A DNA stretch of 64,000 bases from Bacilli bacterium (GTDB lineage Bacteria; Bacillota_I; Bacilli_A; RF39; UBA660). Positions within the stretch are counted from its first letter, which is position 1; the number at the start of each line of letters is the position of its first letter. A program made the position numbers and the translations under genes. The notes under the pieces are model-generated. The model saw only the letters and a program-made list of their open reading frames with translations. It searched no databases and was not told the origin of the DNA. The stretch covers positions 1-64,000 of the forward strand of contig JAUVZX010000002.1 in the NCBI GenBank assembly GCA_030602345.1, in the 5' to 3' direction. This document shows positions 1 to 6,814 of the stretch, one piece after another.

Positions 1-58
1 CTATTTCTTTTCTTAATTCATCCGAATATGATTTTAATTTTTGTCCTTTATTTGCCAT
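1..58 (-). CDS. IS3-family transposase OrfA, N-terminal fragment (runs off window)
   Basis: The reading frame starts at the ATG at 58 and leaves the window after 19 residues. The visible protein begins MANKGQKLKSYSDELRKEI, which resembles the start of IS3/IS150 OrfA helix-turn-helix proteins that bind the element ends. A purine-rich GGAG sequence lies about 13 bases upstream, inside a hairpin. Only the N-terminus is visible, so whether the transposase is intact cannot be judged. Confidence 0.6.
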   Translation of the reverse strand, partial: MANKGQKLKSYSDELRKEI

Positions 59-61
59 ATA

Positions 62-93
62 AAAATAGCATCTCCTTTCTGAGATACTATTTT
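62..93 (-). promoter_or_regulatory. Hairpin sequestering the transposase ribosome binding site
   Basis: Two 13-base arms (62-74 and 81-93) pair around a 6-base loop; the only irregular pair is one G-U. The ribosome binding sequence AAAGGAGA of the transposase lies in the loop and the arm nearer the start codon. Transcripts reading in from typA would form the whole hairpin and hide the site. Such protection is known for several insertion sequences; its use here is inferred. Confidence 0.55.
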
Positions 94-157
94 ATATCAA
101 CTGTCCTTTTTTATAAAGTGTCCTAAATGGGGTTCACTTCATAATAATCATCTTTTT

Positions 158-1969
158 TTATTTGTTATATTTATCGAATTTCTTTCTTTCGTTAGTATTC
201 AATATTTTTTTTCTAAGCCTATATGTTTTTGGTGTTACTTCGATTAATTCGTCAGAATTAATATAATCTAGGCAAGCTTCCAAAGACATTAATCTAGGTC
301 TTTTTAAAACAACCGTATTATCTTTACCCGCACTTCTTGTGTTAGTTAATTGTTTTGCCTTAACAACATTTACTGCTAAGTCATCATCATGTGAATTTTC
401 ACCAACGATCATCCCCTCATAAACTTCCGTTCCAGGTTCAATAAATAATACTCCTCTTTCTTCAATTTGCCCGATGCTATAAGCGGTTGCTTTACCACTT
501 TCTGTTGAAACTAAAACTCCAGCTTTTCTTTCACCAACTCTTGTTCCAACAACTGGTCTATACTCTTTAAATGTATGGTTCAACATTCCATAACCTTTTG
601 TCATAGTCATAAATTCAGTCATGAAACCAATCAGTCCTCTAGAAGGAATTGTATAATTAATTCTTACTTGCCCTTCTGCTTGAGACATCGATTCCATTAT
701 ACCTTCTCTATTTCCCAAGGCTTCTATAACATTACCCATGTATTCTTCTTTTACATCAATTTGAACATCTTCAAATGGCTCACATTTATTACCATCTATT
801 TCTTTTAAAATTACTTCAGGTTTTGAAACTTGTAATTCAAATCCTTCTCTTCTCATATTTTCAATAAGAATCGATAAATGTAATTCTCCTCTTCCTGAAA
901 CGATAAAGCTCTCAGAGTCTTTTTGTTCTACTTTTAAAGAAACATCTTTTTGTGACTCTTTAGATAATCTTTCTTCGATTTTTCTTGCCGTTAAGATTTT
1001 GCCTTCTTTACCAACTAATGGACTTGTATTAACTCCAAAAGTCATCTGAAGAGTAGGCTCATCTATTCTCAACAATGGTAGAGCTTCTTCTTTTCCAATG
1101 TTGCAAACTGTTTCTCCAACCGAAATATCAGGTAAGCCAGCTATTGCTATTATATCACCTGCAAAAGCTTCTTCAATTTCAATTCTTTTTAATCCAAGAT
1201 AGCCAAATATTTTTTGAACTCTAAATTGTTTAATAGAGCCATCTAATCTAACACATGATACCATTTCATTAGTTTTTAATTTACCCCTTTTAATTAAACC
1301 AATTCCAATTCTTCCAACATAATCATTATAATCTAATAGTGCTGGTTGAAATTGTAAATCCCCATCATTATCAACACTCGGCTCAGGAATATGTTCGATA
1401 ATCATATCTAAAATAGGATCCATAGTCTTTCTTTGCGTTTCAATATCTTCTTCTAAACTAGATGTTCCTTGAAGACCAGAAGCATAAACAATAGGAAAAT
1501 CCAATTGTTCAATCGTAGCTCCAAGTTCAATAAATAAGTCTAGAACCTCATCAATAACTGCTTTAGCTCTTGCTGTTGGCTTATCAATTTTATTTATAAC
1601 TACAATCGGTTTAACATTAGCTTCTAATGCTTTTTTTAATACGAATCTTGTTTGAGGCATTGTTCCTTCATAAGCATCAACCACTAATAAAACACCATCA
1701 ACTAAGTTCATGATTCTTTCTACTTCACCACCAAAATCAGCATGCCCTGGAGTATCTAATATATTTATTCTATATTCCTTATAATTAATAGCAGTTGTTT
1801 TAGCTAAAATAGTTATTCCGCGCTCTTTTTCAATAGCATTAGAATCCATTGCTCTTTCAATTTTTTCTTCATTTTCTCTAAATGTACCAGACATTTGTAA
1901 TAGTTGATCAACTAAAGTTGTTTTTCCATGATCAACGTGTGCGATTATCGCAATATTTCTTTTCTTCAT
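158..1969 (-). CDS. typA: TypA/BipA ribosome-associated translational GTPase
   Basis: TypA is an EF-G-like GTPase that binds the 70S ribosome and helps subunit assembly and stress adaptation. The 603-residue product has the P-loop AHVDHGKT at residues 10-17, GIT of switch I near 51-53, DTPGH at 72-76 and NKID at 126-129, followed by the EF-G-like beta-barrel and C-terminal TypA domains. An in-frame ATG upstream (2014) exists, but the start at 1969 follows AGGAAGAG and begins MKKRNIAIIAHVDHGK as in the family. No hairpin terminator is visible before the insertion sequence about 20 bases downstream, so transcription probably reads into the element. Confidence 0.95.
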   Translation of the reverse strand: MKKRNIAIIAHVDHGKTTLVDQLLQMSGTFRENEEKIERAMDSNAIEKERGITILAKTTAINYKEYRINILDTPGHADFGGEVERIMNLVDGVLLVVDAYEGTMPQTRFVLKKALEANVKPIVVINKIDKPTARAKAVIDEVLDLFIELGATIEQLDFPIVYASGLQGTSSLEEDIETQRKTMDPILDMIIEHIPEPSVDNDGDLQFQPALLDYNDYVGRIGIGLIKRGKLKTNEMVSCVRLDGSIKQFRVQKIFGYLGLKRIEIEEAFAGDIIAIAGLPDISVGETVCNIGKEEALPLLRIDEPTLQMTFGVNTSPLVGKEGKILTARKIEERLSKESQKDVSLKVEQKDSESFIVSGRGELHLSILIENMRREGFELQVSKPEVILKEIDGNKCEPFEDVQIDVKEEYMGNVIEALGNREGIMESMSQAEGQVRINYTIPSRGLIGFMTEFMTMTKGYGMLNHTFKEYRPVVGTRVGERKAGVLVSTESGKATAYSIGQIEERGVLFIEPGTEVYEGMIVGENSHDDDLAVNVVKAKQLTNTRSAGKDNTVVLKRPRLMSLEACLDYINSDELIEVTPKTYRLRKKILNTNERKKFDKYNK

Positions 1970-1993
1970 AATCTCTTCCTTTGCGCCTTGGGT

Positions 1994-2022
1994 ATTATAC
2001 CACTTTAGAGCCAATGTGTAAA
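1994..2022 (-). promoter_or_regulatory. typA promoter
   Basis: TTTACA (2017-2022) and TATAAT (1994-1999) are separated by exactly 17 bases on the minus strand, a good sigma-A promoter about 25 bases upstream of the typA ATG. There is no long leader. Confidence 0.7.
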
Positions 2023-2037
2023 TAAATACCTATAAAT

Positions 2038-2065
2038 AAAAAAATATGGTTATCCATATTTTTTT
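2038..2065 (-). terminator. Intrinsic terminator hairpin (bidirectional by sequence)
   Basis: A perfect 12-base stem with loop TTAT is flanked by A and T runs on both sides, so it could terminate in either direction. It follows the stop of the gene remnant at 2079-2258 and separates it from the typA promoter. Confidence 0.65.
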
Positions 2066-2078
2066 GTTAAAATAATTT

Positions 2079-2258
2079 TTAATTAAATGACTCGTTTAAA
2101 AATTCTTCCTTCGTCATATTAAATGTATCTCTTTGATTTCTTAAAATTGATCCCTTTTTTATCATAAGTGCGAAGTCAATATTATCTTCTTTTCCGACTA
2201 CTGAATAATAAATCCAGTTTTTATAAATATCACGAACGGTGCTATCCCATTTTCCATA
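2079..2258 (-). pseudogene. Remnant of an unidentified gene, C-terminal part
   Basis: An open frame of 59 codons ends at a TAA (2079-2081) and begins right after an in-frame stop, with no start codon near its 5' end. The peptide contains WDSTVRDIYKNWIYYSVVG and ends TKEEFLNESFN. Another minus-strand frame is open just upstream and overlapping (about 2180-2300, containing FFDDSNMENGIAPFVIF), so a frameshifted gene is likely. I do not recognise the family. It could also be chance open sequence, although the terminator right after it supports a former gene. Confidence 0.35.
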
Positions 2259-2454
2259 TTACTATCATCGAAAAAAATAGAAACTATAATTAAAAAATTA
2301 TAGCTAGTATTATGAATTTTAAATTACTTTTATCTTTCTTGTGTTTTGATACGGCATGATTAACATTTTGTCCATTCTCTCATTATGGACAAAAATTTGA
2401 CTCTGAACTCATTGAGTTACACAACTTGTACAATACATTTTTATTTTTCCTTAA
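2259..2454. other. AT-rich intergenic stretch with two inverted repeats
   Basis: No intact gene is visible. There is an 8-base stem with an A4 loop at 2284-2303 and a perfect 10-base stem with a 9-base loop at 2366-2394 (arms TTTTGTCCAT and ATGGACAAAA). The second follows the acetyltransferase gene but lacks a T run on the minus strand, so it is not a typical terminator. Confidence 0.5.
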
Positions 2455-2910
2455 TTAGATTATATCAAAATAATATATTTTGTCACCAAAAAAATTTAAT
2501 ATATATATTGCACCCATTTTTTCGTAATAATTATTTAAAGTTGTTTTCAAATATACTCTATTATAATTTAGCTTTCTTGCTTCATCTAATATTGCATTAT
2601 TCAATATTTTAGAGTATCCTTTGTTTCGATATTCTTTTTTAACATACATGCTTCCATACCAAGGACCACAATCTTTTAAATCAACTTTATCATCTTTTAA
2701 AAGAGCAATAAAACCTATCATTTTATCACCTTCAATCAAACCAAGAACTTTTATTATATTTTCATTTTGACCTGTTAATATTAAATTGGTTTTATTTTCC
2801 ACCTTCACTTTTAATTCATCATAAGAACAAGGTTTTCCCCACTCTAAAGAACATAATTCTAAATACTCTTTTAAATACTTTGTATCTGTTTTTAAATCAA
2901 TAATTTCCAT
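2455..2910 (-). CDS. GNAT-family N-acetyltransferase
   Basis: The 151-residue protein has the GNAT fold pattern: an N-terminal variable part, beta strands around IGFIALLKDDKV (65-76), and acetyl-CoA-binding motif A at residues 90-103, where R95-N-K-G-Y-S stands for the usual Q/R-x-x-G-x-G/A. The second glycine of that motif is replaced by Y-S, which is tolerated in some members. YYEKMGA near 128-134 matches the usual C-terminal GNAT segment. The substrate cannot be inferred. It stands alone in the accessory zone between gene remnants, so it may be an acquired resistance or detoxification gene. Confidence 0.8.
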   Translation of the reverse strand: MEIIDLKTDTKYLKEYLELCSLEWGKPCSYDELKVKVENKTNLILTGQNENIIKVLGLIEGDKMIGFIALLKDDKVDLKDCGPWYGSMYVKKEYRNKGYSKILNNAILDEARKLNYNRVYLKTTLNNYYEKMGAIYILNFFGDKIYYFDII

Positions 2911-2966
2911 ATAAATTTCTCTTCTCTATCTTATAAACACATTATACTATTATTTTATGAAAAATA

Positions 2967-2994
2967 AAAAAACTAATCTTCAAATTAGTTTTTT
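2967..2994 (-). terminator. Terminator of the 42-residue basic protein gene
   Basis: Arms at 2967-2977 and 2984-2994 form an 11-base stem around a 6-base loop, with T-rich sequence after it on the minus strand. It lies 14 bases after the stop of the small gene at 3009. Confidence 0.75.
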
Positions 2995-3008
2995 ATATGA
3001 TTTATTTA

Positions 3009-3137
3009 TTAAACTTTCTTAGCAGCTTTTGCTTTTTTGCCGTAATATTTCGAGTTCAATACTTTAACTTTTTTACCAATCTTAATCTCGAATTTTTTTC
3101 TTACGCCTTCTGGTAAATCTCTTTTAATAATTTTCAT
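3009..3137 (-). CDS. Small, highly basic protein of unknown function (42 aa)
   Basis: The 42-codon frame starts at an ATG at 3137, seven bases after a perfect AGGAGGTG ribosome binding site, and ends just before a clear terminator, so it is very likely translated. The peptide begins MKIIKRDLPEGVRKKFEIK and ends KKAKAAKKV. About one third of its residues are Lys or Arg, and it has no Cys and no hydrophobic segment. This composition suggests binding to RNA, the ribosome or DNA. It is not one of the standard ribosomal proteins I can recognise, and I assign no function. Confidence 0.65.
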   Translation of the reverse strand: MKIIKRDLPEGVRKKFEIKIGKKVKVLNSKYYGKKAKAAKKV

Positions 3138-3263
3138 ACAGTCACCTCCTGTGCATACCTAATAAATTGTATCATAAAAGTCTGTTTTTTAAAAGAAATA
3201 TCTTATCATATAATGGTTTTTTTTACATATCTTTAAATTTAGTATGATCATAAATTATATCCA

Positions 3264-3600
3264 TTAATTGTTTACATAAATCATTTTATTTTTTATTTTT
3301 TTAAAATCGCTGATGTAATATATCTAGGTGATATCCGAGGAATTGTTTTAATAATTTTAACATTATCTTTAGGCAAAAATTCTTTAACTCCAAATCCATA
3401 ACCCAAACCCATTTTTACAAAGTCTATAACTAGTGAATAGCTTGATAATTCCATAGTTGGTTTAAAAGAAATATCGTTTTCTTTTGCAAAGTTATTATGT
3501 CGTGCAGGAACAACTTTGCAAACGTGGTAATTATTATGATAGGCACAGGTTTTTTTAAATACAATTTAGCAACAATCCTTGATCTAATTTTGGATATTTA
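3264..3600 (-). pseudogene. Broken LysR-type regulator, C-terminal effector domain
   Basis: The last 90 or so codons read in one frame and end at a TAA at 3264-3266. They contain FKPTMELSSYSLVIDFVKMG followed by LGYGFGVKEFL, the typical end of the LysR substrate-binding domain. Upstream near 3555-3600 another frame (KYPKLDQGLLLNCI) runs into a stop, suggesting a frameshift, and no helix-turn-helix domain is present. The N-terminal half of the gene is therefore missing. Nothing else of a LysR-regulated operon is seen nearby. Confidence 0.7.
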
Positions 3601-3644
3601 AAAACTTGATATTTTATTATCAAGTTCGATTTCACATAATGGCA
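3601..3644 (-). repeat. Copy of the tRNA-Trp 3' flank and terminator, without a tRNA
   Basis: This 44-base segment matches 6195-6238 at 39 positions. It includes the hairpin ACTTGATA/TATCAAGT and the TGGC that in the other copy is the CCA end of tRNA-Trp. No tRNA body follows: the next bases (3645-3700) show no T-loop or anticodon arm. The remaining sequence up to the surface protein gene at 3803 shows no gene. Confidence 0.6.
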
Positions 3645-3802
3645 CTCATGGGCTAGGTAGCTAGAAAGACCAAGCATAAAGTACTACTAAGTTTTAATAA
3701 ATATCAATTAATAATATTATAGCATGGATTTTAAAAATCCCCAAACCTCTTACACTAAATAAACTGACAATATTTGCCTTTTTTATCAATTATTTGAACA
3801 GT

Positions 3803-5782
3803 TCAAGATTTCAACTTTTTTTTATTTTTAAGAGCCAACGTTTCGTCCGTTTTATTTTTATATTTCTTAATAAAAATATTCATGCCAGTTAATATCAATG
3901 ATAGCAATACTATAATACCAAAAGAGGATATTAACATTATACTTAGATCATTTGGCTTAGAAATATTACTTATTATATCGCTACTATCCTTTTTGGCAAG
4001 ATCAGAAGAATTGTTATTTTCGGCTGATTCTTCAACAGCATCAGTAGTTTCAGTGTCTATATTTTCTAAAATCTTTTTGGAAGAACTTAACTCTACTTTC
4101 TTACCGTCGATTTTTGTAGCCGACATCATATATCTGCTATTATGACTAACAGTAAAGGTAATATAACCCTCACCATCAATGTAGATTTTTTCACCCACTC
4201 GTTCCAAAAATCCTGTATTCTCATTGTAGTAGTAAATATAGAGTTCTTTCACACCTAAATAATTTCTTAATGTATAATCTAATTTGATTTTTATTTTGGC
4301 TGGTGCAGGTAATTTACCATTCGGACTAAAAAGAAGAGAAACAACTTTCGCATCATCGAAAACTTCTTGCATACTGTCTCTATTGCTTTGTGTCTCTAAA
4401 TAAAGCGGGACAACCAGAATTTTAAGATTTACGTCTTTAGCCATATCAACTTCCGCTCCATTGAAAACCCATTGAAAACCTTCGTCTTCAAAAACTAAAA
4501 CTTTATCAGTGCCCTTTATTTTATCAAAAACTTCTTTCTTGGCTGTTGGCCATCCAGAGTAACTAATACCAATAACGCTACCTCCAGGTGCAGATGTTAT
4601 CTTTTCTAAAATATTTTTATCAACAGTAGATGTCACAACTTGATTTGGTTTTCTGTTATTTGTAATTTTTATAGTGAAATCGTCCTCAAAAAAAGGATCA
4701 TTTACGGCATCATAAGTTGTCTCATTGCCCTGGCTATCTTTAATTGAAGCAAAATACAATTTGCAATTTGAAGTTTGAAAAAATTGATCAAAAACAAATT
4801 TTCCTGTATATTCACCAGTTAAAGTATCATATTTTAAATATGAAGTTAAGAATTTATTGCCTAATTTCTCACATTCGAGCGTTAAATAAAACTGGGTTAT
4901 TGGAGAATTCGAGGTGATTTTAGCTCTTATTTGAATTTCAGATGGTGCAATCACTTCTTTTTTATTTATACTGATTTCTGTCAATTTTGGAGGATCGTAT
5001 ATTTCATTAATTTTAGAAATAACACTAAATTCAGGATATTTTTTGTCAGAACAATTATTATAATTATTATACCAATAACCACTACCGTTATCACCTGTAA
5101 TTCCTAAGTCCGAAATGCAATATGAACCATTAAGAGCATAGTCAGATAATTTGTACGTTGCGTAATAAACTTTCTCTTTTTCATTATAGCTAATATTAGT
5201 AGCTAGTGACTTAAAATTGCTTTCATGAGTCAAATATAGATATAGCCTATTTATAATTGAACCCTCTACAGGAGTGATAATAGCGGTAATCAAATCACCG
5301 GGATAATAAGAACTCTTATCAAAGGAAATCCTTTTCACTTCAGGTGAAGCCAAAGGATTGTCAACTTTACCATTAACCATAATTTTGATTGAAAAAAGAG
5401 GAACAGTTTCACTTTGTAACCATAATACATTATCAGCTTTATCAACAACTCTAACCTCACTAAGTATTAGCTCTCCCGACGATATGTTGCCAACCAATAT
5501 TTCGCCTTCGAAAGTATCGTTACCTACATAGAATAAAAATCCCTCGTAGCTAGTCGATCCACTATTTCTCGAAAATCTCACGGTAATATGACTCACTCCT
5601 GAAATATCATCTTCAGCTATAGCGGTAATTTTGAATTTTTCATTTGCACCAACTTCAATTTTGTTAACTGCTATACTAATCAAAGATGGTGGCGATTTAT
5701 CTTCAACACCAGATTCAACAGCATTTAGAGATGACGGAAAAAATAAAATTATCATTAGAAAAAAATATATAGTTTTGTTCAT
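3803..5782 (-). CDS. Membrane-anchored surface protein with repeated beta-sandwich domains
   Basis: The 659-residue protein has a signal peptide (MNKTIYFFLMIILFFPSSLN), an extracellular region and one membrane segment near 613-638 followed by a short Lys-rich tail, so it should be anchored outside the cell. At least three segments begin alike: PPSLISIAVNKIEVGANEKF, PEVKRISFDKSSYYPGDLI and PKLTEISINKKEVIAPSEI, each followed by strands, suggesting tandem Ig-like domains. A fourth module (about residues 390-560) ends in SHNSRYMMSATKID, a pattern common in cell-surface stalk proteins. A Ser/Glu/Asn-rich linker precedes the membrane. The start at 5782 follows GAGGTG. Function is unknown; adhesion or envelope maintenance are guesses. 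Confidence 0.7.
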   Translation of the reverse strand: MNKTIYFFLMIILFFPSSLNAVESGVEDKSPPSLISIAVNKIEVGANEKFKITAIAEDDISGVSHITVRFSRNSGSTSYEGFLFYVGNDTFEGEILVGNISSGELILSEVRVVDKADNVLWLQSETVPLFSIKIMVNGKVDNPLASPEVKRISFDKSSYYPGDLITAIITPVEGSIINRLYLYLTHESNFKSLATNISYNEKEKVYYATYKLSDYALNGSYCISDLGITGDNGSGYWYNNYNNCSDKKYPEFSVISKINEIYDPPKLTEISINKKEVIAPSEIQIRAKITSNSPITQFYLTLECEKLGNKFLTSYLKYDTLTGEYTGKFVFDQFFQTSNCKLYFASIKDSQGNETTYDAVNDPFFEDDFTIKITNNRKPNQVVTSTVDKNILEKITSAPGGSVIGISYSGWPTAKKEVFDKIKGTDKVLVFEDEGFQWVFNGAEVDMAKDVNLKILVVPLYLETQSNRDSMQEVFDDAKVVSLLFSPNGKLPAPAKIKIKLDYTLRNYLGVKELYIYYYNENTGFLERVGEKIYIDGEGYITFTVSHNSRYMMSATKIDGKKVELSSSKKILENIDTETTDAVEESAENNNSSDLAKKDSSDIISNISKPNDLSIMLISSFGIIVLLSLILTGMNIFIKKYKNKTDETLALKNKKKLKS

Positions 5783-5803
5783 AAAACACCTCATTTTAAA
5801 ACT

Positions 5804-5831
5804 ATTATAGCACACTTTCCAAATTCAACAA
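5804..5831 (-). promoter_or_regulatory. Promoter of the surface protein gene
   Basis: TATAAT at 5804-5809 is preceded on the minus strand by TTGTTG at 5826-5831 with a 16-base spacer. The start codon lies about 22 bases downstream. Confidence 0.55.
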
Positions 5832-6194
5832 TTTTTATCTAATATCAAGATAATTATAGAGGTAAAATAATAATTACTTTTATAGAAATAAGTACAAAAA
5901 ATATAAAGCAAGCTTGGTTTTTTCGTTTTTATTAAATATATCTTGCACGATAAAATAAAACTGCAAATTATGAATGACTCAGTAAATTAATTAGCACAAA
6001 TTTTAAATTGTTTTTATTGACTTCAACGCAGAAAATTTCGAAGAATATTGAACCAAACTATTGGCAATAGTTGTTAAGAAAACTTAGTAATTACTACATT
6101 ACTAGTGAACCAAACAAATAAGACGCCTATTTAGACTTCAATTATCTAAGGATTCAAGAAGAATATTAGCTTCTTCTTAATTTAATGCAAAATA
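5832..6194. other. Intergenic region with short inverted repeats, no gene seen
   Basis: Neither strand shows a convincing reading frame with a ribosome binding site. It contains small hairpins, for example AAGAAGAA/TTCTTCTT at 6156-6178 and AACTATT/AATAGTT near 6056-6073, and a repeated GAACCAAAC. It may be decayed sequence; no RNA family is recognisable. Confidence 0.4.
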
Positions 6195-6196
6195 AA

Positions 6197-6220
6197 AACT
6201 TGATATTCTACTATCAAGTT
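6197..6220 (-). terminator. tRNA-Trp terminator
   Basis: A 9-base perfect stem (AACTTGATA/TATCAAGTT) with a 6-base loop is followed on the minus strand by TTTTATTTT. It lies 14 bases past the CCA end of the tRNA. A near-copy exists at 3601-3644. Confidence 0.8.
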
Positions 6221-6233
6221 CGATTTAACTTTA

Positions 6234-6307
6234 TGGCAGGGGCAGAGAGAATCGAACTCCCAACCACGGTTTTGGAGACCGCTATTATACCTTTTAACTA
6301 TGCCCCT
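6234..6307 (-). tRNA. trnW: tRNA-Trp (anticodon CCA)
   Basis: The cloverleaf is complete on the minus strand: acceptor AGGGGCA pairs with TGCCCCT, discriminator G, and CCA is encoded (6234-6236). The anticodon stem GCGGT/ACCGT closes loop CTCCAAA with anticodon CCA, and the T arm has loop TTCGATT. It reads UGG only, which fits TGA being used as a stop in this genome. It stands as a single tRNA between the Hsp20 gene and the accessory region. Confidence 0.95.
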
Positions 6308-6317
6308 ATAGATATAA

Positions 6318-6346
6318 ATTATATCATGTTTTTGTTTGTTTTACAA
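6318..6346 (-). promoter_or_regulatory. tRNA-Trp promoter (extended -10)
   Basis: TTGTAA (6341-6346) and TATAAT (6318-6323) are 17 bases apart, and TGA precedes the -10, giving an extended TGnTATAAT. The tRNA begins about 11 bases downstream. The -35 abuts the hairpin ending the Hsp20 gene. Confidence 0.8.
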
Positions 6347-6347
6347 T

Positions 6348-6376
6348 AAATAAAGTAGGTGTATCCTACTTTATTT
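6348..6376 (-). terminator. Hairpin at the end of the Hsp20 gene
   Basis: Arms at 6348-6359 and 6365-6376 pair perfectly over 12 bases around TGTAT and include the stop codon. No strong T run follows on the minus strand, so termination may be partial. Confidence 0.55.
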
Positions 6377-6743
6377 CTATTAATTTGTTTGTTTTGGCTT
6401 TTATAGGTAACTTGAGTTTAAGCGTACCATTTTCAAAAGAAGCATCAATCATGTTTTGATCAATATTTCCAACATTAAATTGTCTCTCAACGACACCTGA
6501 ATATCTCTCTTTTCTTATATAATTCTTGCTTGCATCTTCTTTTTCTTCGGTTTTAAAAACTGACACTTTAACATATCCGTCTTCATACTCAACCTTAATA
6601 TTATCCTTAGATACTCCGGGGATATCTGCTACTATGTGATATTCATTGTCCTGCTCATAAATATCACATTTCATGTCGATGTTTCTTCCTTCGGCAAAAA
6701 CATCTTCAATAAAACTATCAAACAAATATCTTTTTGGTAACAT
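6366..6743 (-). CDS. hsp20: Hsp20-family small heat shock protein
   Basis: Small heat shock proteins bind unfolding proteins and hold them for refolding by DnaK/ClpB. The 125-residue protein is mostly an alpha-crystallin domain. ADIPGVSKDNIKVEYEDGYV matches the first conserved block, and ASFENGTLKLKLP matches the A-x-x-x-n-G-x-L block that closes the domain. The arms before and after it are short. The ATG at 6743 is preceded by GGGAGGG at good spacing and is preferred over an in-frame upstream ATG at 6761. It appears monocistronic, behind a promoter overlapped by a CIRCE-like inverted repeat, which suggests heat-shock control. Confidence 0.9.
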   Translation of the reverse strand: MLPKRYLFDSFIEDVFAEGRNIDMKCDIYEQDNEYHIVADIPGVSKDNIKVEYEDGYVKVSVFKTEEKEDASKNYIRKERYSGVVERQFNVGNIDQNMIDASFENGTLKLKLPIKAKTNKLIEIK

Positions 6744-6773
6744 ACTTTTCCCTCCCTTCAATTATAATTTATC

Positions 6774-6814
6774 AAAAAAATTAGCAGTTGTCAATATCGA
6801 CTGCTAATTTTTTT
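6774..6814 (-). promoter_or_regulatory. CIRCE-like operator combined with terminator and hsp20 promoter
   Basis: The inverted repeat TTAGCAGTT-N9-GACTGCTAA (6781-6807) keeps the 9-9-9 layout of the HrcA operator CIRCE (TTAGCACTC-N9-GAGTGCTAA). It matches 7 of 9 positions in one arm and 8 of 9 in the other. A7 and T7 runs flank it, so on the minus strand it also forms a 15-base-stem terminator that contains the stop codon of the upstream gene. A -35 box TTGACA lies in its loop (6789-6794), with TAAATT 17 bases further (6766-6771). HrcA control is inferred; hrcA is not in the window. Confidence 0.55.

Larger units (their letters stand above)
1..136 (-). mobile_element. IS3-type insertion sequence, one end (partial)
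   Basis: This is the left part of an insertion sequence that continues beyond the window. Read on the minus strand, the terminus begins with TGAACCCC at 136 to 129, the kind of end seen in IS150-group IS3 elements. It is followed by a leader and the start of an orfA-like reading frame. The end lies only about 20 bases downstream of the typA stop codon, and the element points the same way as typA. The family assignment is inferred from the end sequence and 19 residues of protein; the other end and target duplication cannot be seen. Confidence 0.6.

Noticed and set aside
2366-2394. Perfect 10-bp inverted repeat as a terminator of the acetyltransferase gene
   Set aside because: No T run follows on the minus strand. 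It was kept only as an inverted repeat of unknown role.
3634-3700. A possible second tRNA after the copied tRNA-Trp terminator
   Set aside because: Only the CCA-like end and flank are similar; no T-loop, anticodon arm or acceptor pairing can be drawn.
5832-6190. A structured RNA (tmRNA, 6S or RNase P RNA) in the gap before tRNA-Trp
   Set aside because: Several small hairpins exist, but no diagnostic motif of these families was found on either strand.
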